Source: Phenylobacterium sp.
GTDB taxonomy: Bacteria > Pseudomonadota > Alphaproteobacteria > Caulobacterales > Caulobacteraceae
Reading direction: 5' to 3'
Length of the DNA: 6,798 nt
NCBI GenBank assembly: GCA_028291285.1
Contig: JAQGIJ010000618.1
Coordinates: 1 to 6,798, forward strand
A model generated the notes under the pieces. The model was given only the letters and a program-made list of their open reading frames with translations, searched no databases and was not told the DNA's origin. The translations under genes were made by a program, and so were the position numbers. Shown here piece by piece: positions 1 to 5,918 of the stretch (position 1 is its first letter; the number at the start of each line of letters is the position of its first letter).

Positions 1-330
1 CGGATCCGGCGCCGGGAGGATGGCGAGCTGCGCCGCCGGCGCAGGCTTCGAGCCCTGCGGCAGCTTGGCCAGCAGGGCGCCGGCGGAAACGCCCACGCAA
101 GCGGCGGCCACCACGGCGCCGATGCGCGCGGCGCGCCGCTCGCCGGAACGGGCCGTCGGCTCGTCCCGCCTGGCGCTGCGGCCCGTCAGCCGCAGCCGGC
201 GGCGCACGCTCGGTCGGGTCTCGCCCGTATCGGGAAAGATGGCTTGCAGGTCTTCGGCCACGCCGCGGCCGACGGGCGCGGCGAGCCCGCTCGGCCCGTG
301 GTCAGGCGTGTCTGATGGCTTCGCAGGCAT
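1..330 (-). CDS. Partial unidentified protein with one predicted membrane segment (5' end only)
   Basis: The reading frame opens with ATG at 330-328 and stays open for 110 codons to the window edge, so the C-terminus is missing. An in-frame TAG lies a few codons upstream, making this the first ATG available. The N-terminal ~65 residues are polar and rich in Arg, Pro and Gly, with a basic stretch around residues 43-69. A hydrophobic Ala/Val/Gly segment follows at about 70-90 (ending GALLAKLP), then a Pro/Ala-rich stretch. This looks like a cytoplasmic N-terminus, one membrane helix and an exported remainder. I do not recognise a family. It lies 98 bases downstream of fbiC on the same strand and may or may not be cotranscribed. 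Most third codon positions are G or C, but the opposite-strand frame shares those positions, so this does not settle the strand. The membrane segment and the lack of a stop favour this frame. There is no strong ribosome binding site. Confidence 0.55.
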   Translation of the reverse strand, partial: MPAKPSDTPDHGPSGLAAPVGRGVAEDLQAIFPDTGETRPSVRRRLRLTGRSARRDEPTARSGERRAARIGAVVAAACVGVSAGALLAKLPQGSKPAPAAQLAILPAPDP

Positions 331-428
331 GCGCGGACGGCTCTATCGGCAGCGGCGGCTTCTGCGGCCACCGATCTTAGAACGTGCACGGCCGCGCTTT
401 GGGTCCGCCGCGCCGCGGCAAATTCGAT
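331..428. other. Short intergenic gap downstream of fbiC
   Basis: These 98 bases separate the fbiC stop from the next minus-strand start. A 13-base inverted repeat at 407-419 (GCCGCG on one arm, CGCGGC on the other, around one central base) could fold into a short hairpin just after the fbiC stop. No T-run follows it on the minus strand, so it is not a convincing intrinsic terminator. I see no clear promoter for the gene beginning at 330. Confidence 0.4.
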
Positions 429-2753
429 CTAGGCGGAGACGATTTCCGGGCGGCGCGGCGCAGGCGCGCCGTAGAGGGTCGTGCGCTGGCGCAGCGGCCG
501 GCCGGCGGAGGCCGCCGCGGCGGCCAGATCGTCCACCGTCACCTCCTGGCCGTGGGCGGCGCCGGCGGCGCGGCTGATGGACTCGTTCATCAGCACTCCG
601 CCCAGGTCGTTGACCCCGGCATTGAGGCAGGCGGCCGCCCCGTCGACGCCCAGCTTCACCCAGGAGGCCTGGATCGAGCCGATCGCGCCGTGCAGGACGA
701 TGCGGCTGACCGCGTGCATCAGCACCGCCTCGCGCCAGGTCGGGCCCTTGCGCGCCTGGCCGCGCAGGTAGATCGGCGACTGCATGTGCACGAAGGGCAG
801 CGGCACGAACTCGGTGATGCCGCCGGTGCGGAGTTGAAGCGTGCGAAGGCGCAGGAGGTGCCTTGCAAGGTGCTCGGGCCGCTCGCAGTGGCCGAACATG
901 ATGGTCGAGGTGGTCGGCAGGCCCACCTCGTGCGCGGTCCCCACCACGTGCAGCCACTCGGCGGTGTTGACCTTGTCGGGGCAGATCAGGTCGCGGATCT
1001 CGTCGTCGAGGATCTCCGCGGCGGTGCCGGGCAGCGAGCCCAGCCCCTCGTCCTTCAGCCGGCGCAGATAGTCGCCGACCGGCACACCGAGCGTGGCCGC
1101 GCCCTGGCTGACCTCCAGGGGCGAGAAGGCGTGGACGTGGATCTCCGGCCGGGCGCGCTTCACCGCCCGCAGGATGTCGACATAGGTGTCGCCGGTGTAG
1201 CGCGGGTGGATGCCGCCCTGCAGGCAGACCTCGGTCGCGCCCTTGTCCCAGGCCTCGCAGACCCGGGCCGCCACCTCCTCAAGCTCCAGGTCGTAGGGCT
1301 TGTCGCGGGTGCCCGCCTTGGTCGAGGTCTTGGAGAAGGCGCAGAAGGTGCAGCCGAAGGTGCAGATGTTGGTGTAGTTGATGTTGCGGTTGATGACGTA
1401 GGTGACGTCCTCGCCGCTGACGCTGCGGCGAAGCTCGTCGGCCGCCGCCACGATCGTCTCGGCCGCGGCGCCGCGGGCGGCGAAGAGGCGGATCACCTCG
1501 CCCTCCTCCAGGGTCTCGCCACGCACCGCCCTGGCGATCGCCGCGTCGACGCTGGGCTCCAGCCCGATCGCCGGGGCGCCGCCCAGGGGGCGGTCCGCCG
1601 TACCGGGCGCGGGATCGGCGACGCCCGGGCTCCACTCACCCTCGCGCGCCAGGCCCTCGCCGTCGGCCAGCTTGCGCACCGCCTTGGCGACCTTGGGATC
1701 GAGCCAGGTCGAAGCCTGGCCGACGAAGCGCGGATAGACCGTGAGCCGCTCGACCAGCGGGCGGCTGGCGGCGGCGCACTCCGCCGCCAGGGTCTCGATC
1801 TGCGGCCACGGCGCTTCGGGGTTCACGTGGTCGATGGTCACCGGCGAGATGCCGCCCCAGTCGTCGAGGCCGGCGGCGATGAGCGCCGCGGTCCGGCCGG
1901 GGTTGAGGTTCGGCGGCGCCTGCACGCTGACGTCGGCCGGCAGCACGATGCGGGCCCAGGCGATGGCGCGCAGCAGCTCCTCTTGCGTGGGCTCCGGCGC
2001 CTGCGCCATCTGGGTGTCGGCCTTGGCTCGGAAGTTCTGGACGATCACCTCCTGCAGGTGGCCGTGGCGGACGTGAAGCGCGGCGAGCGCCTCCAACGCC
2101 TCGAGCCGCTCCTCGGCGGTCTCGCCGATGCCGATCAGCACGCCGGAGGTGAAGGGGATCTTGGCCTCGCCGGCCAGCGCCATGGAGGCCAGCCGCACCG
2201 ACGGCAACTTGTCGGGCGAGCCGTAGTGCGCGCCGCCCTTGGCGCCGAGCCGCTCCGAAGCGCTCTCCAGCATCAGGCCCATGGAGCCCGACACCGGGCG
2301 CAGCCGGGCGTAGTCCTCGGCGGTCAGCACGCCGGCGTTGATGTGCGGGATCAGGCCGGTCTCGGCGAACACCCGGCCGGCGGCGTGGACGATGTAGTCG
2401 ACGGTGGTCGCAAAGCCCATCTGCGCTAGCGCCTCGCGGGCGGCCGCGTAGCGGAGCTCCGGCTTGTCGCCGAGCGTGAACAGCGCCTCCTTGCAGCCGG
2501 CGGCGGCGCCCTGGCGGGCGACGTCGAGCACCGCCTCGATCGGCATGTAGGCGTGGGCCAGCCGGCGCGGCGCCTTGGCGAAGGTGCAGTAGTGGCAGAC
2601 GTCGCGGCAGAGCTCGGTGAGCGGCAGGAAGACCTTGCGCGAATAGGTCATGCGCGCCGGTCCGCGCGCGTCGCGGATCTCCCGGCTGCGGGCCAGGAGC
2701 TCGTGGAGGGGCGCGGCCAGGAGCTCGCGGCGGAGGGATCCGGAAACCGTCAT
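429..2753 (-). CDS. fbiC: FbiC: bifunctional FO synthase (fused CofG-CofH, radical SAM)
   Basis: It makes FO (7,8-didemethyl-8-hydroxy-5-deazariboflavin), the chromophore of F420, from tyrosine and 5-amino-6-ribitylaminouracil in the cytoplasm. The 774 residues hold two radical-SAM domains. The N-terminal CofG-like half (about 1-370) carries the CX3CX2C cluster motif CRDVCHYC with Cys49, Cys53 and Cys56. The C-terminal CofH-like half (about 400-760) carries CTFGCTFC with Cys464, Cys468 and Cys471, preceded by NRNINYTN. By family knowledge each triad binds a 4Fe-4S cluster that cleaves SAM. A Pro/Gly/Ala-rich linker of roughly 25 residues (about 373-398) joins the halves. Actinobacterial FbiC is usually somewhat longer (about 850 residues), while many archaea and cyanobacteria keep CofG and CofH separate. 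The ATG at 2753 overlaps the cofC stop by 4 bases and has GGAGG at 2765-2761, 7 bases upstream. It is the last gene of the coupled block. Both domains look intact. Confidence 0.96.
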   Translation of the reverse strand: MTVSGSLRRELLAAPLHELLARSREIRDARGPARMTYSRKVFLPLTELCRDVCHYCTFAKAPRRLAHAYMPIEAVLDVARQGAAAGCKEALFTLGDKPELRYAAAREALAQMGFATTVDYIVHAAGRVFAETGLIPHINAGVLTAEDYARLRPVSGSMGLMLESASERLGAKGGAHYGSPDKLPSVRLASMALAGEAKIPFTSGVLIGIGETAEERLEALEALAALHVRHGHLQEVIVQNFRAKADTQMAQAPEPTQEELLRAIAWARIVLPADVSVQAPPNLNPGRTAALIAAGLDDWGGISPVTIDHVNPEAPWPQIETLAAECAAASRPLVERLTVYPRFVGQASTWLDPKVAKAVRKLADGEGLAREGEWSPGVADPAPGTADRPLGGAPAIGLEPSVDAAIARAVRGETLEEGEVIRLFAARGAAAETIVAAADELRRSVSGEDVTYVINRNINYTNICTFGCTFCAFSKTSTKAGTRDKPYDLELEEVAARVCEAWDKGATEVCLQGGIHPRYTGDTYVDILRAVKRARPEIHVHAFSPLEVSQGAATLGVPVGDYLRRLKDEGLGSLPGTAAEILDDEIRDLICPDKVNTAEWLHVVGTAHEVGLPTTSTIMFGHCERPEHLARHLLRLRTLQLRTGGITEFVPLPFVHMQSPIYLRGQARKGPTWREAVLMHAVSRIVLHGAIGSIQASWVKLGVDGAAACLNAGVNDLGGVLMNESISRAAGAAHGQEVTVDDLAAAAASAGRPLRQRTTLYGAPAPRRPEIVSA

Positions 2754-3406
2754 CGCGACGCCTCCATGATGCTGAAATGCTGTTCAAGAAGCCGCGCGGT
2801 GCGGCCGCCGGCGGCGCGCCGGGAGACCGCTTCGAGGTCCTCCGGCCGGTCGATGTCGAGGCCGAGGCTGGGCGCGTGCACGACGACGGGCTCGAGCCCC
2901 GCCGCCACGGCGCCGGCGCAATGCCGGCGGAAGCTGTCGGCGCCGAAGTGGAAGACGAACGGCGCGGCGGCGTGGACGATCACCGCGCCCGTGCCGCCGT
3001 CGGCGCTGGCCGGGACCAGCACGGCGGCGCCTGGGGCCAGCTGGGCTAGCGCCTGCTCGATCTCGCCGCGGTCGATCAGCGGCAGGTCGCCAGGCAGGGC
3101 TGCGATCACCGCCTCGGGCTCGGCGGCGCGGATCTCCGCGCGGACCGCGTCGAAGGCGGCGTTGATCCCCTTGGGCTCGGCCTCCAGAAGCACCCGGGCG
3201 CCCGCGGCGCGGGCGGCCTCGGCAAGCTCGGGCGTGGGTGTCACCACATGGACGGCGCCGATCTGCGATGAGCCCGCCAGCGCCTCGATCATGTCGCAGA
3301 GCATGGCGGCCACGAGCTCGGCGCGGGCGGCGGCGTCCAGCGCCGGGCCGACGCGGGACTTCGCCGTTTCGCCCCCGCGGGCTGCGATGACCGCGTGCGT
3401 GCTCAT
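2750..3406 (-). CDS. cofC: CofC/FbiD: 2-phospho-three-carbon-acid guanylyltransferase
   Basis: It activates a phosphorylated three-carbon acid (2-phospho-L-lactate, phosphoenolpyruvate or 3-phosphoglycerate, depending on lineage) with GTP, giving the GDP-linked donor used by CofD. The 218 residues are about the usual family length and form a MobA-like nucleotidyltransferase fold. Visible landmarks are AKSR (15-18), GINAAF (80-85), PGDLPL (105-110, the expected metal/nucleotide loop), DGGTGAV (136-142), FGADSFRRH (154-162) and GLDIDRPEDL (182-191). Two places depart from the usual pattern as I remember it: the residues before AKSR (AARGGET instead of a PVKPL-like segment) and Gly140, where DGGTNAL is common. 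It overlaps both cofD and fbiC by 4 bases (ATGA), and GAAGG at 3418-3414 lies 7 bases before its ATG. Which substrate it uses cannot be read from the sequence. Identity as CofC is well supported by context and motifs. Confidence 0.92.
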   Translation of the reverse strand: MSTHAVIAARGGETAKSRVGPALDAAARAELVAAMLCDMIEALAGSSQIGAVHVVTPTPELAEAARAAGARVLLEAEPKGINAAFDAVRAEIRAAEPEAVIAALPGDLPLIDRGEIEQALAQLAPGAAVLVPASADGGTGAVIVHAAAPFVFHFGADSFRRHCAGAVAAGLEPVVVHAPSLGLDIDRPEDLEAVSRRAAGGRTARLLEQHFSIMEASR

Positions 3407-4365
3407 GCCGGCGCCTTCAGCCCTTCGGCGAAGGCGAGCGTCTCGCGCGCCAGGCGGATGCGGTCCTCGTCGCTCTGCATAACGGTTCCGGTCACCATCG
3501 GGGTCACCCCCTCGGCCTGCAGCGCCTCGGCCTCCGAGGAGTCTACATGGTCAATAATGAGCCCGTTCAAAAGCCCGCGGTAGTGGCGCGCGACGGAAAG
3601 GCCGCTGGGCTCCACGCCAAGCTCGCGCATCAGCTTGGCCGCGGGCCCTTTGAGCGCCTCGCCGCCGACGATCGGCGAGACCGCGACGATCGGCGCCTTC
3701 AGGCCTTTCAGCCCCTCGCGAACGCCGGGCACCGCGAGGATCGGGTCGATGCTGAGGTAGGGGTTCGACGGGCACAAGACCACCGCGGCCACGTCTCGGC
3801 GGGTGAGCAGCGCGGTGAGCCCCGGGCTGGGGCTCGCCCGCTCGGCGCCTTCGAAGCGGATCTCGCGGGCCACCGGCTGGCAGCGCTCGCGCACGAAGTA
3901 TTCCTGGAAGCCCAGGTCGCCGGCCTCGGTCTCGACCCGCGTGCGGACGGCGGCGTCGGACATGGGGACCAGCGGGTGGCGGATGCCGAGCGCGCCGGAG
4001 AGCGTGCGGGTGATCTCCGACAGGGTCTCGCCGTCCCGCAGCCGTCGGCTGCGCTCCACGTGCATGGCGAGGTCGTGGTCGCCGAGGTTGAACCAGTCCG
4101 GGCCGCCGAGACGGCGCAGCTGGGCCATGAAGTTCCAGGTCTCGCCCGCTAGGCCCCAGCCGCGCTCGCGGTCGGAGAGGTCGGCGAGGGTGTAGACCAC
4201 GGTGTCGATGTCGGGGGAGACATGCAGCCCCAGGTGCTCGAAGTCGTCGCCGGTGTTGCAGACGATGGACAGCTCTTCGGGCGCCAGGACGCGCGTCAGG
4301 CCGAAGGCGAGCTTGGCGCCGCCCACCCCGCCGCACAGCGCGATCACATGACCCGGCCCCGTCAT
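3403..4365 (-). CDS. cofD: CofD/FbiA: phospho-ligand transferase forming F420-0
   Basis: It transfers the phospho-three-carbon moiety from the GDP-activated donor made by CofC onto FO, giving F420-0 (or dehydro-F420-0 when the donor is derived from phosphoenolpyruvate). The 320 residues match the usual family length. Landmarks in order are GGVGGAK (12-18, glycine-rich loop), CNTGDD (36-41), SPDIDTVVYTLAD (50-62), FNLGDHDLAMH (92-102), PMSD (134-137), PSNPYLSIDPIL (199-210) and SPIVGGEALKGPAAK (230-244). These are the conserved blocks of the CofD family, including the acidic residues expected to bind Mg2+ and the donor. The start is an ATG that overlaps the cofE stop in an ATGA. I see no strong Shine-Dalgarno sequence in front of it, so translation probably depends on coupling to the gene upstream. 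No missing key residue or frameshift is apparent. Confidence 0.96.
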   Translation of the reverse strand: MTGPGHVIALCGGVGGAKLAFGLTRVLAPEELSIVCNTGDDFEHLGLHVSPDIDTVVYTLADLSDRERGWGLAGETWNFMAQLRRLGGPDWFNLGDHDLAMHVERSRRLRDGETLSEITRTLSGALGIRHPLVPMSDAAVRTRVETEAGDLGFQEYFVRERCQPVAREIRFEGAERASPSPGLTALLTRRDVAAVVLCPSNPYLSIDPILAVPGVREGLKGLKAPIVAVSPIVGGEALKGPAAKLMRELGVEPSGLSVARHYRGLLNGLIIDHVDSSEAEALQAEGVTPMVTGTVMQSDEDRIRLARETLAFAEGLKAPA

Positions 4366-5780
4366 CGGAACAGGTCTTGCTCGAGCGGGCGCAGGAGCTC
4401 GCCCACCCCTGCGTCGGCGTCATCCGGCACGAAGGTGGCCCCGCGGACCAGGGCGGCGGGGATGCCCTCGGCGGCCTCGCCCATGACCAGAGAGGCGGCC
4501 GCGGCGAGCTCATCGGCGACGCCGATGATGGTGGCCTTCAGCTCGCGGCCGAATAGGTCGGTCTCGCCGCGGCGGTCCCACAGCGGCTTCATGCCGGCGA
4601 CGCCGATGGCGTGGCCGGTCGTGCCCATGCGCCAGGCGCGGCCGAGGCTGTCGCTGATGACCACGGCGATCCTGGCGCCGAAGCGCGCCTGCAGCGCCGC
4701 CCGCAGCGCCCGGGCGCTGGCGTCGGGATCCTTCGGCCACAGGAGCACGGTCTCGCCGCCCTCCCCGCCTTCGACGTTGGAGGCGTCGATGCCGGCGTTG
4801 GCCAGCACGTGGCCGGTGCGGTGGCGGGTGATGACCACGCCGGGGGCGACCCGCACCACTTCGCTCGCCTCCTGCAGCATGAGCTCGGCGACCGCGGCCT
4901 CCTTCTCGGATTTCCTTGCGATTTCAGAGGCTTCTGGGCGGGCTTTGACGCTGGACAGCGCCACGGTGCGGCCCTCGGTCTTGGAGACCACCTTCTGCGC
5001 CACCACGAGCACGTCGCCGTCCATAAGCCGCTCGCCGGCGGCGGCCAGGGCGTCGGCGATCGCGCCGGCGAGGTCATCGCCGGCGGCGAACATCGGCAGG
5101 CCCTGGACGGGCTTTACCGAAAGGCCACCCTTCATCTTCTCGGCGGTGATCTTGATCCCCGCCTGGCCCAGCTTGTAGCGGCGGTTGAGCTGGATGAGGA
5201 CCGAGGTCAACGCCTCGGCCGCGGCGGAGTTGGCGAGCGGGCCCACGTGCCAGCTGCGCAGGCCCATGTCGGTGAGGATTCCGCGCACCACCTCCACCGC
5301 CTCGGCGTCGTCGCCGGCCACCAGGACGTCGGCGTCGATCGCGCCGCCGGCGGCCAGCTTCTCCGCGCCGATGGTCTGCAGGGCGGAGACCACCCGCACG
5401 TCCGGCCCCAGCACCTGCGCCGTCTCGACGGCGGCGGAGCCGGCCGGCGGCAGCTGCACCGTGCCGACCTTCGGCGGCTTCAGGGGCGCGGTGGTGTCGA
5501 CGAGGATCTTGCCCTGGACGGCGTCCTTCAGCTGGGCGAGCGTGTCGGCCTGGGCGGCGTAGGGCACCGCCAGGAAGCAGATCTCGCTCTGCGCCGCCGC
5601 ATCGGCATAGGCCGCGCCCAGAACCTTGCCCCCAGTCGCGGCCGCCACCTCGGCGGCGGAGGCCTGGGCCCTGGCCGCATCCCGCGAGCCGATCCAAACC
5701 TCGTGGCCGGCGGACGCCAGCCGGATGGCGAGCGCCTTGCCGAGCGAACCCGTCCCCCCAATCACCGAAAAACGCGTAAT
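4362..5780 (-). CDS. npdG-cofE: Fused NADPH:F420 oxidoreductase (NpdG) - F420-0:gamma-glutamyl ligase (CofE)
   Basis: One uninterrupted frame encodes two F420 enzymes. Numbered from GTG at 5765, residues 1-208 are an NpdG-type reductase that exchanges hydride between NADPH and F420: GGTGSLG (3-9) is the Rossmann dinucleotide loop, GSRD (26-29) the likely NADP 2'-phosphate contact, LAVPYAA (65-71) follows, and the domain ends at NRRYKLGQAGIKIT. Residues ~214-467 are CofE, which adds gamma-linked glutamates to F420-0 with GTP: DGDVLVVAQKVVSKTEG (249-265), NAGIDASNV (323-331), SDSLGRAWR (371-379) and VADELAAAASLVMG (416-429). Only about six residues join the domains. CofE lacks the C-terminal nitroreductase-like domain of actinobacterial FbiB. 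GTG at 5765 would remove most of the first Rossmann strand. ATT at 5780-5778 restores it (MTRFSVIGGTG, 472 residues) and is well placed behind a Shine-Dalgarno. An in-frame TGA at 5807-5805 bounds the frame, with no ATG, GTG or TTG between. Identity is near certain; the start is less so. It heads the coupled block. Confidence 0.93.
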   Translation of the reverse strand: MTRFSVIGGTGSLGKALAIRLASAGHEVWIGSRDAARAQASAAEVAAATGGKVLGAAYADAAAQSEICFLAVPYAAQADTLAQLKDAVQGKILVDTTAPLKPPKVGTVQLPPAGSAAVETAQVLGPDVRVVSALQTIGAEKLAAGGAIDADVLVAGDDAEAVEVVRGILTDMGLRSWHVGPLANSAAAEALTSVLIQLNRRYKLGQAGIKITAEKMKGGLSVKPVQGLPMFAAGDDLAGAIADALAAAGERLMDGDVLVVAQKVVSKTEGRTVALSSVKARPEASEIARKSEKEAAVAELMLQEASEVVRVAPGVVITRHRTGHVLANAGIDASNVEGGEGGETVLLWPKDPDASARALRAALQARFGARIAVVISDSLGRAWRMGTTGHAIGVAGMKPLWDRRGETDLFGRELKATIIGVADELAAAASLVMGEAAEGIPAALVRGATFVPDDADAGVGELLRPLEQDLFR

Positions 5781-5787
5781 CTTTCCG

Positions 5788-5798
5788 TCCCTTCCCTC
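5788..5798 (-). promoter_or_regulatory. Shine-Dalgarno sequence for npdG-cofE, favouring an ATT start
   Basis: Read on the minus strand, the purine tract GAGGGAAGGGA ends 7 bases before ATT at 5780-5778, a normal spacing. It lies 22 bases before GTG at 5765, which is too far, and the weaker GGAAAG at 5786-5781 is still 15 bases from that GTG. This decides the start toward ATT unless a base is misread there. Confidence 0.6.
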
Positions 5799-5838
5799 GA
5801 TTTGTCAGCGCATCGCGCGAACGCTCGCACGCCCCTGC

Positions 5839-5888
5839 GACGCGAACGCCGCAGAGATTGCATGGCTTGGCGCCTCTGCGCGAGCGTC
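5839..5888. repeat. Imperfect inverted repeat in the gap upstream of npdG-cofE
   Basis: The arms are 5839-5856 (GACGCGAACGCCGCAGAG) and 5874-5888 (CTCTGCGCGAGCGTC), separated by 17 bases. The inner 6 base pairs (GCAGAG/CTCTGC) and outer 5 (GACGC/GCGTC) match perfectly, with three more pairs possible between them across bulges. No T-run follows on either strand, so a standard intrinsic terminator for the LLM gene is not supported. It could be an operator, an mRNA leader structure or chance in GC-rich DNA. The rest of the 5781-5918 gap shows no clear -35/-10 pair on the minus strand. Confidence 0.4.
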
Positions 5889-5918
5889 AGCTTGCAGAAT
5901 CCCGCCCGCGGCGCAGGC

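Noticed and set aside
6..15. Perfect 10-base palindrome CCGGCGCCGG at the left edge
   Set aside because: It lies inside the partial coding frame, and short GC palindromes are expected by chance in DNA of this composition.
186..389. 67-codon minus-strand frame beginning at 389
   Set aside because: It overlaps the 330-1 frame in another register, has no recognisable motif and stops early. The longer frame with a membrane segment is preferred.
407..419. GC-rich hairpin after fbiC as a rho-independent terminator
   Set aside because: The stem is short and no T-run follows it on the minus strand, so terminator function is not supported.
20..577. 185-codon open frame on the plus strand at the left edge
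   Set aside because: It runs antisense into the 3' end of fbiC. Its product is an Arg/Pro/Ala/Ser-rich low-complexity chain. The minus-strand frame over 1-330, with a membrane segment, is the better reading.
384..2429. 681-codon open frame on the plus strand across fbiC
   Set aside because: It lies antisense to the clearly identified fbiC. Its translation is a low-complexity run of Arg, Gly, Ala, Asp, His and Val with no domain. Long antisense frames are common in very GC-rich coding DNA.
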